Below, one piece after another: positions 41,580 through 55,686 of a DNA stretch of 64,000 nt (its first letter is position 1; the number at the start of each line of letters is the position of its first letter). The DNA is from Cannabis sativa (lineage: Eukaryota > Streptophyta > Magnoliopsida > Rosales > Cannabaceae), in NCBI RefSeq assembly GCF_029168945.1, contig NC_083602.1, positions 67,290,600 to 67,354,599 of the forward strand. Reading direction: 5' to 3'. Made by a program: the position numbers and the translations under genes. The notes under the pieces are model-generated. The model was not told the DNA's origin and did not search any database. It was given only the letters and a program-made list of their open reading frames with translations.

Positions 41580-44106
41580 AATCACTTATGTTATAAAAAT
41601 ACTAAATCTAACATAGTTTATTTTCCAAGGTTTCCAACGAACTGATACAGTGTCCCGTTTAGGCGAGAGTCAAAGCATCATCCATTGAATAGAGTTGTCA
41701 ATTCATCTAAAATGTCAAACATTCTAGCAACCTTTTATTCGATCAAGATTGGAATTCAGCGTTGTCCCGTTTAGGCGAGAGTCAAGGCAATTCTATCTTA
41801 TGAGCTTCTACCATTGTTTCATACTCTTGTAAGTCTTATACAGTCGCCACCATTAGGGTGAGCATAAACCATATAAAAAACTTATAAGAATACTTATCTT
41901 TCGAGATTAAACGGCGCTAACTTGCTAATGAACGTTCCTCCATTAGGGAGGATTACTCACTAAAACAATAGCTATGTAAAACCAACAATGGAGATCGAAT
42001 TTCTCTTGATTAAAGCTCATTATTTAAAAAAAAATATATGTATTTTGTTTAATCATTTATATTCCATATCTCAATAATAAAATATTACAAATTAAAGTAA
42101 AAACTTTAATTAAATTTCAAAAATGGAATAATTTTGAAAATATCTTATTTAAGTTGTTTAGAAAAATCTAAATACCCAACTTAAATATTCTTCAATCAAT
42201 GACTTAATTAAATATTACCAATTAAGTAGTAACCACTTAATTTAGAAGATATTCCATTTTAAGTTCCCATATTTATAAAATATCAACTTAAAAAATATCT
42301 AAAGAATCTTAATAACCAATTCCTAAAATTCCTCAACTTAATTTATAATAGGAAATTCAAAAATTTTCAAATCTAAGTTGATTTGATAGATTTAACTAAA
42401 TCTCAACTTAAATAGGAATATTTAATGAAATTATAAAATTAAGATTCAGAAAGAATTTATATGGTTATAATTTCATATTTAATTAAACACAAGAAAAATA
42501 CATATAGTTTTCCAGAATATCATTATTCAAACTATGTTTTTCTTAAATTAATTTCAAGGAAGAATGAAATTAATTATGTTGCTAATCAATTTTTTATTAG
42601 GTCAAACTAATATAATTAATCTAGCACAGTTATCCAAATCAGGCAAATGGGCCTTCACAATTGGGGTTGTTCATGTGTGGGGGGGGGGGGCTGGGTCCAG
42701 TATGTCGTACCCACTTCTAAGGCTCCCAACTCTCACACAAGGCCCAAAAGAAAGGAATTTAACCTTAAAATGAACAACTGTTATTAATTGAATAGGCTCA
42801 CCACTAAATGAGCCTAAATAAAATCTATCAGGTTTGATATTTTATTTAGCAACAACAACATATATGTATCTATAACAGAAATTAAACATATAGGCTCACA
42901 CATGCACACACATTTGGATGGATCCTATCATGTTGCTAGGTCATACACAGATGAAAGAAGTTTGTAAAAATTACTTGTTACAAATTATTTACTTGATCTA
43001 TCATCAATTGAACCATTGGTTAAAATTAGATCATTGGATCTATCATCAAGTTAACCAAGGCAATTTAGATCAAGCAATAATTGGTTTTAGAAAACTTACA
43101 AACAATCTAAAACACATACTCCTGCAACAAGGTTAGATTTGGATAGTTGGATGTAGGATTTATTTAATTTTAAACATATATTTCGAAAAATAAAATTTAA
43201 AAATTAAACCTACCATTTTGAAAAATTAGGTTTTGGGTAACCTAAATGTCATTTCAAAATAAATTGCTAACTTTCCTTTTAAATTTCATGTTATTTAATA
43301 AATTAAATAATAAAATAGAAAATGGTAAATACATACCCTTTTCTTGTTTTACAATTTAATTTAGGTAAAAAATAATAAAATTTAAAAGTTAACAAAAATA
43401 CCTTTTTTCCTCTTTTAAAATATCATGATTATTTTGATCTTATTCTAATTAAGGTCAAGTTACCAAAAAAAATTAATATCTGACCTTAAAAAAAAATAAT
43501 CAAATTTTAAAGGAAATAAGAAAAGAGGTAAGCAAAACTTGATTTTTCCTATTTTCAAAATCAAATTACACTAATATCTAAAATTAATTTTAAAAAATAA
43601 AATTAATTTATTTCTGATAATTAGATTTGAAATTTGAAAAACAAAAATCAACATACAAAACTACACAAAAAATCAGAATTTAATTCCATGAAATAGCATG
43701 AAAAATCGAAAAAATTGAAAAATTGGATGAACTGTACGGATGGCATGCCATGCATGCTCATCCGCGCGTGTCTCTGGGGTGCACGCCGAGGAATCACGGC
43801 GCAGGAAGGCTGCTTCCAGCCATTCCGCGCGCGTGATGAGGGTGCTCAACATCCCGATTTTTCCAATTTTCAAAAATTCATAACTAATTCAAATTAAATC
43901 GAAATCGAGTTCTGTAAAAAAGTAAATTGCTTAGAATTTTCCAAACTATCCAACAAAAATAATTGCAGAGACAGAAAAGTAACTATTTTTCCCAGAATTC
44001 ACAAACAACAATCAAACATCAATATGACACACAAAGCAACATGATACCATCCAAAACACAAGCAGATCGTTTTAAGTCCAAATTTCTTGCAAGCAAATCA
44101 ATTACC
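41580..44106 (-). other. Leader region of the minus copia
   Basis: About 2.5 kb lies between the PBS and the gag remnant. It is A/T-rich and non-coding. It contains two copies of GTCCCGTTTAGGCGAGAGTC (about 41652 and 41764) and a CCCTAATGG-type segment. It is collinear with the outer copy's leader (48700-50880). A run of 12 G is at 42679-42690. Confidence 0.6.
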
Positions 44107-44122
44107 ATGGCTCTGGTGCCAG
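44107..44122 (-). promoter_or_regulatory. Minus copia primer-binding site
   Basis: The minus strand reads TGGCACCAGAGCCATGG next to the 5' LTR. This matches the tRNA-Met-type PBS TGGTATCAGAGCCATGG with two changes. Confidence 0.8.
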
Positions 44123-44123
44123 T

Positions 44124-46001
44124 TGTTGGAAGTTATTTTACCAGGAACTTAGATCTACTCACAAGTATGTTGATTTAACAACCTAAATATGAACTTCTAA
44201 AACGATAGAAAATTAAACACATAAAAGTATCAGAAATCTTACATTGGTGCAGCGGAATATATGTCTCCTCCCACTCAGATCTCTAACCCTTGATTCCTTT
44301 CTGTAGCAGAGTATAATCAAGATCTGAGCCCGATAGTCCTTCTTTATTGTTTCTGAATTCTACACAGCCTTCCTCACTATGATTGAGGTATTACTTGATG
44401 TGTGTGGGCACTACTCTAACACTTATAGATTTCGAAACAGTGAAGGAATAGAGAGAAAGAGAGGGTAGCGGCTCAGAGAGAATTTTAAAGAGAAAATTCT
44501 GTCAGAATAATGTTGTGAATGTGTTGTTGAAAACTGAAGCCTTTCCCTTCTATTTATAGAAGACCACCCAGGGCTATGATTGAATTAATTGACATTTAAA
44601 ATTGAAAAAATCAAAGGGAAAAGGGAACTTAAGTGGCCGGCCTAGGCATTGTGGAAACAAGGCTTGCCACTTTTCCAACTTTTCTTTTCCTACATTGATA
44701 GTTTCCTGTTTTGTCAAAAACTGCCAATTCCTTTGTTCAACCACATAAATGTCAAATCTAATTATTTAATAATTAAGATTAATTATCAAATAATATATTG
44801 TCATTTATTTTATTAATAATAAAACTAATTAAAGTTTCCTAATTAATAAATATGCCCTTCAAAATCTCTGTTTACTGTTTTCCCCTTAATAAGTGATAAA
44901 TTCTCAAATAGACACAGTCTATCTTGAGAATCATAATTGATTAATTAAAATCAATTAAATGAGTCTTACAAGTATTATTGTCTCAACTAGTGGGGGGACC
45001 ATGAGTCTATATATCCGAGCTTCCAATAAGCAGATCTAGAATCTACCACTTAAATTCACTGACTTATTAATTCTTCGTTGAATCCACACATAGAACTCAG
45101 AATTGCACTCTCAGTATATAGAATGCTCTATATGTTCCACCATATAGACACATCATTAGTTATCCATTATTATAATCCTAATGTGATCAATGATCATCTA
45201 TATGGATGATTTACACTGTAAAGGGACTAAATTACCGTAACACCCTACAATGTATTTTATCCTTAACACACTTAACCCTGTATAAATGATATTTCAACTA
45301 AGTGAAATGAGTACTCAATCATTTATCTCGTTTGGTTAAGCTCGAAGGAAATCACCCTTTGCTTACTATTCGCCAGATAGAAGCTATAGATTCCATATTT
45401 ATATTAGCGCTCCCACTCAATCGTACTACCGTGTTCCCAAAATGTATGTATTGCCCTGACCAAAAATTAGGCTTAACTAACAAATCAAAGAACACGAATA
45501 ACACTCTTGAGATTTAGCCTAAGCATATCAAGATTTCGATCATGTGATCTAGGATCAACTTATGATATTGAATTGAATAGATATTTACAGTAAGTTTCAT
45601 AAATCTATTTCAAAGTTCAATATCGGTCCATTCCAATGCATACTCCATGCATCCAACCTGAGCTTTACTTTAACTTATGTTTTGGAAAGAACATAACATT
45701 TCTCCAAATGCAAGTAAACTATGTTGTAGATTGTCATATCAGTAAAACCCAGTGTTCTGATAAATCTAGGAATACTTTATTCACATAGTCATGTTTACTT
45801 TCCACTGTGTTGACAACACAATAAACATGATCAAGTATGTGAAAGGGGTTTGGATGAATTTATAAATCAAATAGACAAACAATTAATTAATTGAACCAAA
45901 ACATACACAAATGAATGAAAAAATACTTCTGTTACTTTATTGATATTGAATAATCTGGATTACATTGAAATAGAGTTTTATTTAGGGCATAAAACCCAAC
46001 A
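44124..46001 (-). repeat. 5' LTR of the minus copia
   Basis: Full-length, 1878 bp, TGTTGGG to CCAACA on the minus strand. It keeps the part deleted from the 3' LTR, including the TATA region near 44545-44560 (CTATAAATAGAAGG). Confidence 0.9.
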
Positions 46002-46006
46002 GAGAT

Positions 46007-47208
46007 CTCATTTCACTTTGCTGAAATATCATTTATACGGAGCTAAGTATTTTAAGGAGAAAATACTTTGAAGGTGTAACGGTAATTTAGTACCTATTCA
46101 ATGTAGATCATCTATTAGAGGGTCATTGATCAAATTAGGATTATAACAATGGACAATTAATAGCGTATCTATATCGGGGAACATATAGGGCGTTCTATAT
46201 GACTGAGAGTGCAATTCCAAGTTCTAAGTGTGGATTCAATAAGGAATTAATAAGTTAGGGAATTTACTTAGTAAATTCGGTTCGAATTATTGGAAACTCG
46301 GTTGTATAGGCCCATGGTCCCCATACTAGTTAAGACCATACTGCTTGTAAGACTCAGTTAATTGATTTTAATTAATCAATTATAATTCTAAAGTTAGACT
46401 ATGTCTACTTTATGAATTTTCACTAAGAAAGGGCGAAATTGTAAAGAAAAGAGATTCTAGGTTTATTTATTAATTAAGAGACTTTATATGTCTAAATTAA
46501 TGAATATATTAAATGACAATATTATTTAATAAATAATTTTTCGTTATTAAATAATTGAAATTGACATTTAAATGGTTAAATTGGAAAATTAGCATTTTTG
46601 AGAAAATGGGATTGAAAAATGACAAAATGGTAAAATTGCAAAGTGAGGCCCATTATCCATATCATGGCCGGCCACTATGCAAGTATTTTACCATTTATAT
46701 TTTCATTATTTTAATGCCAAATAATTCTAACCTAAACCTAGATGGCTTACTATAAATAGATAGTGATGGCTTAGGAAATAATGACATGCATCTTATTCCT
46801 TTTAGAGAAAAATCTAAGCCTCCTATTCTTTCTCTATAGCCGCCCCTCTCTCTTCTCTTTTCTTCTCTTCAATTTCGAAATACCCTAGTGATAGAAAAGT
46901 GCCCACACACATCAAGTGGTATCTCAATCATAGTGTGGAAGATTGTGTAGAATCCAATCAACAAGAAGGAGAATCAGCATCAAAGGAAGGAGAGAAAGAG
47001 ATCCAGATTCAGATCTTGATTATGTTCTGCTACAGAAAGGAATCAAGGGCTAGAGATCTGAACGAAAGGAGTGATTATATTCCGCTGCACCCAATGTAAG
47101 GTTTCCTAAACTTTATATGTGTTTATTTCATTGTTTTAGAATTCATATTAGGACGTTAATGAAACATACATGGTAGTAAATCTAGATCCTGATAAAATAT
47201 TTCCAACA
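46007..47208 (+). repeat. 5' LTR of the outer copia, second part
   Basis: It continues from 26269 after the nested insertion (TSD copy at 46002-46006), collinear with 56371-57574. TATA box near 46751. It ends TTCCAACA. Confidence 0.9.
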
Positions 47209-47210
47209 AC

Positions 47211-47227
47211 TGGCCTCAGAGCCATGG
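47211..47227 (+). promoter_or_regulatory. Outer copia primer-binding site
   Basis: TGGCCTCAGAGCCATGG follows the LTR end after two bases, a tRNA-Met-type PBS with two changes. It proves that the split LTR is the 5' one. Confidence 0.85.
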
Positions 47228-50200
47228 TAATGATTTACTTTCATGAAATATGAATTAAAACGATGTTATGTGTTGATTTGGATAGTTTCATGTGGTTTAT
47301 GTGTTGTTTGATGAATGTATGTGTTGTACAGATTTTTTCCATAAAAAATATTTTTTTTAATGTTTCTGAAAATATTTTATTTGGATTCCTTGTGAAAAAT
47401 TAAGCAATTTTGTTTTTTACGGAACTCGATTCCGATAAAAATTGAGAAAGTTATGATTTTTGGAAAAATCGGGTTTCATGGTGTCGAGTCGGTGCTCGTG
47501 AGCACCAGGCACTCGGACAAGGAAGCCCATCCGTGCGCGTCCTTCAGACAAGAATTGTCTGAAGCCTCGGTCACGCACGCTGCACACGCCCGTGTGACCC
47601 TGCAATCCCGCCCAGCCCGATGCTGCCAGCGCCGAGTTTTCTCGGCGTCATCCTCACTTCCGCGCGCGTAAGGCCAGGAGGCTGCACTTATAGCCTACTG
47701 GGCAGCCAACACCTCCAACCCGATTTTTGTGGGATTTTTCCCAAAAATTCAATTTTTCCAATTTTCAAACCCCAAATTTAAAATAAAATATTATTTTTAA
47801 ATATATTTGAACTTAAATATCATATTTTAAATTAATAATATTTATTTTTTAATAGATTATTATTAATTTTGATATTTTGAGGTTTAAATTTAAAAATTGA
47901 TTATTTTAAATTTTAAATTATGGTCAGATTTAAAAATTTAATAATTTCTTTAATATTTATATATTTTTTAATTATAAGATTAGATATTTTGATATTTAAC
48001 ATACTTTAAATTAAAAGATATCTTAATCTTTTTTATTTAAAATATTATATTAAAATTATCTTATATGCAAATTAAATAATTAATAAATTTGAAATCAACC
48101 TAGATATTTTTATAGATATTTCAACCATAATATTTTTAAATTCAAAGATTTGTGATTTTGTTAAATATTTAATTATTTATAAATTATAAGTTTAAAAATG
48201 ATATTTTTTTTCTATATCATTTTTTTACTTATTGGAAATTTATAAATTTTATTTTAAATATTTAAATAACTTAGATATTTTTGTAGAAATTTGAATAATG
48301 CTTAATTTAAGATATTTTGACATATAATTAGGATAATTATTATTTATTTATTATTTTATTCTTAAAATAATAATTATCTAATCAAATCTATTTTAAAATT
48401 GGTTTATTTTATTGTTTTAATTTTATTAAATTATAAGATTTGAAAATAATATTGAAGATTTTTTTTTCAAATCATTGATCTTATTTGATATTTAATTTAA
48501 TTTGATAAAATAATTCAAATAAACCTAGATATTGTAAAATTAGTTTTCTTTTTTATTGAATTTAAATTTTGAGATTTTTAAGGTTTGTTTTAACAACCCT
48601 AAATTTTCAAAATTTAGTTGGTTAGTTTAAGAATAATAATTTAATTATATTAATATCTTATTTCACATTTGTTACAGGGACAATGTTTGTTTAATTTTAT
48701 ATTGTTTATTCAAATTTTTTTTTAACAAACCTATTATTTATTTGATCTAAATTGCTATGATTAACTTGTTGACAGATCCAACGATCTGATTTTAATCATA
48801 GTCCAATTGTTAATAGATCTTATGAATAATTTGTAACTGGTAAATTTTGTACTTCTTTCATCTGTGTAAACCTAGTAATATGATAGGGCCCATCCAAATC
48901 ATTTTGACCTGTGTGAGCCTATATGTTTGCTATTGGGCTTAGATGCATATAGGAAGCCATTTAAGTTTTTACTAAGTAAATGGACTAGGTTGCTAAAATA
49001 AATTTTGACATAAGTAAATTTATTTAGGCCCAATTAGTTTTGGGCTTATTCAATGAATAACAATTGTTTATTTAAAGGTTAAATTCCTCTCTTTTGGGCC
49101 TTGTGTAAGAGTTGGGGGCCAATAGAAGTGGGTACGACATACTGAACCCAGCTCCCCCTCACATGAACTACCCCAATTGTGAAGGCCCATTTGCCTTATT
49201 TAAATAATTGTATTAGGTTAATTATATTAGTCTAACCTAATTAAAATTGAATTAGCAACATAATTAACTTTTAAAATATATGAAATTTATTTTTCATTTA
49301 ATAATTTAAAGTTCATTTTAGAAAAACACTTAGTTAATGATATATATTCTAGATAGTTATTTCTAGTACTAATTATATTTTCTAATATTGAATTAGGAAA
49401 ATATCATAGATTGTGAAATTAATTATTTAATAATTAATTTTGCTACAATCTAAGTTAAATATATTTTTCCTAGTATTAAACTAAAATTAATAATTAAGTC
49501 TATACTTAACTATTTATTTCTTGAGTTTAATACATTTAATTAAATTGAAAATTAAATATCTAAGTTGATTTTCATCATGATACTTAGATATTATTTTTTT
49601 ATGATATTTAATTAAATTTAAAATTATTTTAAGTTTGAAATCTTATTTCAGAATAACTTAAATTTGAATAATTTTCAAAATATATTTTATTTTATTTTAT
49701 TAATCACAATTTCGAAATTACATCACTTTAATGCAGAAATTTCGAATTTTATTTGAAAAATAGATTAAAGTTGAAAACTATTTATTTTAATTTTGGACCA
49801 ACTTAAATCAATGATTTTTTTCATTTAATGATTAATTAAAATAAATGAACTAAAATATATTATAATTAGAAAATAAATTAATTAGTTAATGAAAATCTAG
49901 ATAGATATTATCGGTTTTGCTTGAAGTATTTTTCTAGTGATATTTAATTAAATAGAAAATTAATATTTAAGTTGATTCTTAATCATGTTACTTAAATATT
50001 TGAAATTTTTCTTAAATATTTAATTAAATAGGAAAATTATATTTTTGTTGTAAATTAATTTTATTAATTAATTTTGGGCCAACATAAAATTAAGATAATT
50101 CTTCCAAGATTTATTTTTATTTTATTTTAAAGCATTTTTCGAAAGTAGTATTCTTATATACTTCATTTTTTTTTCGAAATGCAATATTATAGAAAATTAA

Positions 50201-51640
50201 ATTTGAGTTGTAAATTAATTTAAATTAATTTTGAAACAACTTAAATTGAATAATTTTCTAAATATTTATTGGAAATTATTACTAAGATGGAAATAATTCA
50301 TTTTATTTTCATATCCATCTAAGTATAATTTTATAAATATTAAGTTAAATTTTATATTTAGAATTTCTTATTCTAAATTGGAAATTTCAATTAAATAAAT
50401 ATATATTTAAAATAAATTGATTAAAATAAATATTAGAAGAAAATACACTTTAAATAATGAGCTTTATTAATAGGACATTCGATCTCCATTGTTGGTTCTA
50501 CATAGTTCTTGTTTTAGTGAGTAATTCTCCCTAATGGAGGAACGTTCATTAGCAATTTAACGCCGTAGAATCTCGAAAGATAAGTATTATTTGTAAGTGT
50601 TTATTTTAGTATGGATCACCCTAATGGTGGCGACTTTAATAGACTTACAAAAGTATGAAACAATGGTGGAAGCTCATAAGGTAGAATGGCCTTGACTCTC
50701 GCCTAAACGGGACAACGCTGGATTCTGATCTTGATCGAATAAAAGCTTGCCAGAATGTTTATCATTTTAGATGAGCTGACAACTCTATTCAATGGATGGT
50801 ATCACTGACTCTTGCCTAAACGGGACACTGATATCAGTTTGTTGAAGACCTTGGAAATTATTTAGGATTGTATGTTTTAGTATTTTCACTTGTCATTCCT
50901 ACTTGCTATGTGTTTAATAATTTCTGAATTGTGTATGAATTTATATTGAACCATGTTATTTTCTGTTATTAAATTGTAGTTTAATTTCAAATCTTCATTG
51001 TTGGTCTAACTTGGTTTGTTGTTCTAATGGGATAAATCCCTAATGGATTAGACAAACATAATAGTGTTAGATCTTGAAAGATAAATATTGTAAATGCAAC
51101 ATCTACCTGTTCATCAATTGATGATACCTTAGATTAGTATTTACAATATGAAACAAGAAGATTGTATAAATAAGATTACTTTGACTCTCGCTTATCGAAG
51201 CATCGTTGGATTCTTATTTAAAAATGAAATTATCCTAATTCCTCTTAGCTTATTCATTTCGAATTAGCTAAATAACATATCATTGGATGAATGGTCTATA
51301 AATCATTTCATGTCATTCTATATTTTCTCTTAAGTAATTAAATGACGTATTTGATTATATTCCCGAAATTCTATCCCGAATTGATATAAATCCTCAATCT
51401 TAGAAATCTCCTACTTGTATGGGCAAATCAAACTTAGAGTTAAATTAGTAGTGGTGGTCCAAGAAAGAATTACTCATTATATTTGGTATAAATTTCAGTC
51501 TTTGACTTTAAATTTTAGATTCCAAATAATTTTTTTTTAATACAATACAGTTTCACTTTCACAAGTGTTTAATAACTATTTTCTATCAATGGATTCAAAC
51601 TGTATGTTAGTAAGGAATATAAGTTTAGTATTATGTGACC
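47228..51640 (+). other. Outer copia leader and decayed gag
   Basis: Over 4 kb, mostly A/T-rich, without usable ORFs. The part 48860-50880 matches the leader of the minus copy. GACTCTCGCCTAAACGGGAC occurs at 50694 and, with one change, at about 50806. A diverged further copy of the leader motif is at about 51010-51210. No clear gag coding can be read. Confidence 0.6.
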
Positions 51641-53793
51641 AGAATCCAGTTGCATTATTCTAAGAACTCTTTGATGTAACTAAAAGTGAGTCATCAAAAG
51701 ACACAACCATATTTTATAAATCTATGGCATTTGTATCTTGTTCATAGTGGTTTTGACAAGATCAATCTCTGCAAAGAGTTAATATGCCTATATCCATTGA
51801 AAGTAAGTTCATCTCATTCGCAGATTGATGTACATTCAAGGGTGGATATGAGTTTTTCGTTATATTCTTAAAACAATCACTCTAGATTTTACCTTATGCA
51901 AAAGAAATTTGAAATGTTTGAAAAATTTCATGAATTTCTAGCAATGGTGATAAACCATTAAGGTAAGTGGTTAAAGATCTTGCGAACTGACAGGGGTGGA
52001 GAAATAGTTAGTAGATATGCAGTTCAAAGATCATTAAGTTGATTTTGAATTATATTTAAACTTACCTCCCCAGAAATTCGAGTTGCATATTGATGATTAG
52101 TTACTAGTCGTTGCCTAAATCCTTCTTTGGTAATACAATTTTAGAATGATGCAATGGTTGGGTACTTAGTGTAAACCATTACTAGATTCATGGATGACCT
52201 AATCGAAATCTTAAGAAAAGCTAGAACTGTTAACCATGGTTTGCATGTTTGTTAGCTATTCTAAGTGATTAGGGGTGGAACATCCCATAGTCAATAGATA
52301 AGAAAGTGTTTGTTTAAACAAATACTAATTTTCTAAGAAAATGACTAAGTCTGAAAATAAAGTATCAAATAAGGAGATATTTTTCTTGATTCCAAAAGTG
52401 TTCTATCATCTTATTCTACATATGATGATCCCACTGCCTATGTTGTCTTGACACAACCGAAGAGGTTAATACCATTTAGTTTTCTTAGACATAATTCACC
52501 GTACCTTGTCGTAGTGGGAGGGTTTCTAGGAACTCACCTTCTTATGACTTGGAAGACACTAGTGATTAAAATCCATTGTAAGTTTAAACAAGTAATGGAT
52601 TGTCAAAATAAGAAACTAAGAAGAAAGCCAAGAGAACTATGGTTTAATTTATTCACATGGAGTAACCTAAAGTTTTCTATTACAAGGACAAGAAAGGAAA
52701 TTTTCGTTTATAAGTCTGTTCAATGGACTTAACAAAACTTCCTGTTCCTAGTATTATAGGTTTGAGTTTATCTAAACCTATGGCTTGTGGTATACCTGGT
52801 AATTACTTACTCTGATGCAAGCAACTTACTTTAGTGAGATGCTGAAGCATTTTCTTTCTAATGGCAATCTATAGAAGCTTCTCGACTTTTAGGCATAGAT
52901 TTTATTTATCAAAGGAAAAGTCTGAACTATTCCAGAAAAGATAAAGCCATGAAAGAATTCCTTCAATCAACAGTGAGAGGTCTCAGATATGATTTAGTAT
53001 GCCTTAGACCGTACACTTCCGTTGAGTGGGAGTAATGAGTAGGTATCAGATTAAATCCAGGAAAGGAATATTGGAAGACAATCAAGTAAATCTTAAGATT
53101 AAGAAGAGGAACTATATGTTAGTCGATAAGGGTGTTTTTAAAACTCTTAGACTACACCACATCAGATTTCGAGACTTGCCTTTGTGCTAGAAAGTCTGCT
53201 GATAAGATGGTGATTGCCATTTTCCTTCTAATGGCAATCTATAGAAGCTTCTCGACTTTTAGGCATAGATTTTATTTATCAAAGGAAAAGTCTGAACTAT
53301 TCCAGAAAAGATAAAGCCATGAAAGAATTCCTTCAATCAACAGTGAGAGGTCTCAGATATGATTTAGTATGCCTTAGACCAGACACCTGCTGTTGAGTGG
53401 GAGTAATGAGTAGGTATCAGATTAAATCCAGGAAAGGAATATTGGAAGACAATCAAGTAAATCTTAAGATTAAGAAGAGGAACTATATGTTAGTCGATAA
53501 GGGTGTTTTTAAAACTCTTAGACTACACCACATCAGATTTCGAGACTTGCCTTTGTGCTAGAAAGTCTGTTGATAAGATGGTGATTACTCTGGGGGTGGA
53601 GTAGTGATTTTGGAGAAGTGTAAGAACCTATCTGAAGTCTCTAGGTCTACCAGAGAGAGACTGAATGTTAAATATGCAGGAAAGGTACTTATTCAGTCTA
53701 AGGAAAGTTCTATACATTTGTGGCACCGTTCCAACTTGTCTTAACTACTAGTGTTATTTCCTGATAAACCAAAAAGTAGTTGCCAAAAGTATA
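51640..53793 (+). pseudogene. Outer copia pol remnants, first duplicate
   Basis: Scattered integrase pieces can be read across frames: a YLMQKK-like and a FEKFHEF-like stretch near 51895-51950, LRTDRGGE near 51975-52005 and a RGGTSHSQ stretch near 52270. Later parts are unrecognisable. The segment from about 51747 to 53793 forms the first unit of a tandem duplication; it also contains a 370-bp internal duplication at about 52849-53588. Confidence 0.75.
52849..53588 (+). repeat. 370-bp tandem duplication
   Basis: ATGGCAATCTATAGAAGC at 52861 recurs at 53231, with nearly identical sequence following, including TCGACTTTTAGGCATAG and GGTATCAGATTAAATCC. This unit occurs twice in the first large duplicate and once in the second. 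Confidence 0.9.
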
Positions 53794-55468
53794 GTGCATT
53801 TGACAAGATCAATCTCTGCAAAGAATTAATATGCCTATATCCACTGAAAGTAGTTCATCTCATTCGCAGATGGATGTACATTCAGGGGTGGATATGAGTT
53901 TTTCATTGTATTCTTAAAACGATAACTCTAGATTATTCCTTTTAGCAAGAAATTTGAAATGTTTGAAAATTTTCATTAATTTCTAGCAATGGTTAAAACC
54001 ATTAAGGTAAGTGGTTAAAGATCTTGCGAACTGATAGGGGTGGAGAAATAGTTAGTAGATATGCAGTTCAAAGATCATTAAATTGATTTTTGAATTATAT
54101 CCAAACTTACCTCCCCAGAAATTTCGAGTTGCATATTGATGATTAGTTACTAGTCGTTGCCTAATTCCTTCTATGGTAATACAATTTCAGAATGATGTAA
54201 TGGTTGTATACTTAATGTAAATCATTACTAGATTCATGGATGACCTAATCAAAATCTTAAGAAAAGCTAGAACTGTTAACCATGGTTTGTTAGCTATTCT
54301 AAGTGATTAGGGGTGGACCATCCCATAGTCAATAGATAAGAAAGTGTTTGTTCAAACAAATACTACTTTTCTAAGATAATGACTAAGTGTGAAAATAAAG
54401 TAGCAAATAAATTAGATATTTAATTCTTGATTCCAAAAGTGTTCTATCATCTCATTTGACATATGATGATCCCACTGCCTCTGTTGTCTTGTCACAACCA
54501 AAGAGGTTAATACCATTTAGTTTTCTTAGACATAATTCACGGTACCTTGTCGTAGTGGGAGAGTTCCTAGGAACTTCACTTCTTATGACTTGGGAGACAC
54601 TAGTGATTAAAATCCATTGTGAGTTTAAACAAGTAATGGATTGTCAAGATAAGAAACTAAGAAGAAAAGCCAAGAGAAAACTATAGTTTAATCCATTCAC
54701 ATGGAATAACCTAAAGTTTTCTATTACAAGGACTTAAAAGGAATTTTCGTTTATAAGTCTTTTCAATGGACTTAACAAAACTTCATGTTCCTAGTATTAT
54801 AGGTTTGAGTTTATCTAAACCTATGGCTTGTGGTATACCTGCTAATTACTTACTCTAATGCAAGCAACTTACTTTAGTAAGATGCTGAAGCATTTTCTTT
54901 CTAATGACAATCTATAGAAGCTTCACAACTTCTTAGACATAGATTTTATTTATCTAAGGAAAAGTCTCAACTATTCCAGAAAAGATAAAACCATGAAAGA
55001 ATTTCTTAAATCAACAGTGAGAGGTCTTAGATATGCTTTAGTATGCCTTAGACCAGACACCTGCTGTTGAGTGGGAGTAATGAGTAGGTATCAGATTAAT
55101 CTAGGAGAAGAACATTGGAAGACAATCAAGTAAATCTTAAGAGAAAGAAGAGGAACTATATGTTAGTCTATAAGGGTGTGTTTAAAACTCTTAGACTACA
55201 CCATATCAGATTTCGAAATTTGTCTTTGTGCTAGAAAATCTTTCTGATAAGATGGTGATTACTCTGGGGGTGGAGTAGTGATTTTGGAGAAGTGTAAGAA
55301 CCTATCTGAAGTCTCTATGTCTACCAGAGAGAGACTGAATGTTAAATATGCAGGAAAGGTACTTATTCAGTCTAAGGAAAGTTCTATACATTTGTGGCAC
55401 CGTTCCAACTTGTCTTAACTACTAGTGTTATTTCCTGATAAACCAAAAAGTAGTTGCCAAAAGTATAG
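53794..55468 (+). pseudogene. Outer copia pol remnants, second duplicate
   Basis: It repeats 51747-53793 minus one 370-bp unit (about 1675 against 2047 bp). Both duplicates end with CCAAAAGTATAG. The integrase LRTD.GGE piece recurs near 54020-54050. Confidence 0.85.
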
Positions 55469-55686
55469 AATCCAGTATCCCAAGAGAGTAGACATATAGA
55501 GAGGAATTTCACAATATCAAGTATTTTGTGATTAAGGAAGAGTAATGGTGGAGAAAAGGTTGTGTTTAATTCAACCTGTCAGATCCTATTACGAGGAGTA
55601 TACTACTAGTACACTTGATTTGTATATCAAGGTGTTGAGATTATTTGAAATGCACCTTTTGTTTTATATTAGTGCAAGTGGGAGTT
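55469..55686 (+). other. Outer copia 3' internal end and polypurine tract
   Basis: TTTTATATTAGTGCAAGTGGGAGTTT precedes the LTR and equals the PPT of the minus copy. Confidence 0.75.

Larger units (their letters stand above)
26270..46001 (-). mobile_element. Minus-strand TGTTGGG-family copia inserted in an LTR of its own family
   Basis: The 3' LTR is 26270-27456 (shortened) and the 5' LTR is 44124-46001. GAGAT lies on both sides (26265-26269 and 46002-46006). The PBS is next to the 5' LTR at about 44107-44122. Gag, protease, integrase, RT and RNase H can all be followed on the minus strand with several stops. The SIRE-like element interrupts it at 27527-37910. Confidence 0.9.

Noticed and set aside
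42679..42690. Run of 12 G as a quadruplex or assembly gap
   Set aside because: A single G-run cannot form an intramolecular quadruplex, and the flanks are collinear with the related copy near 49150; it is probably slippage.
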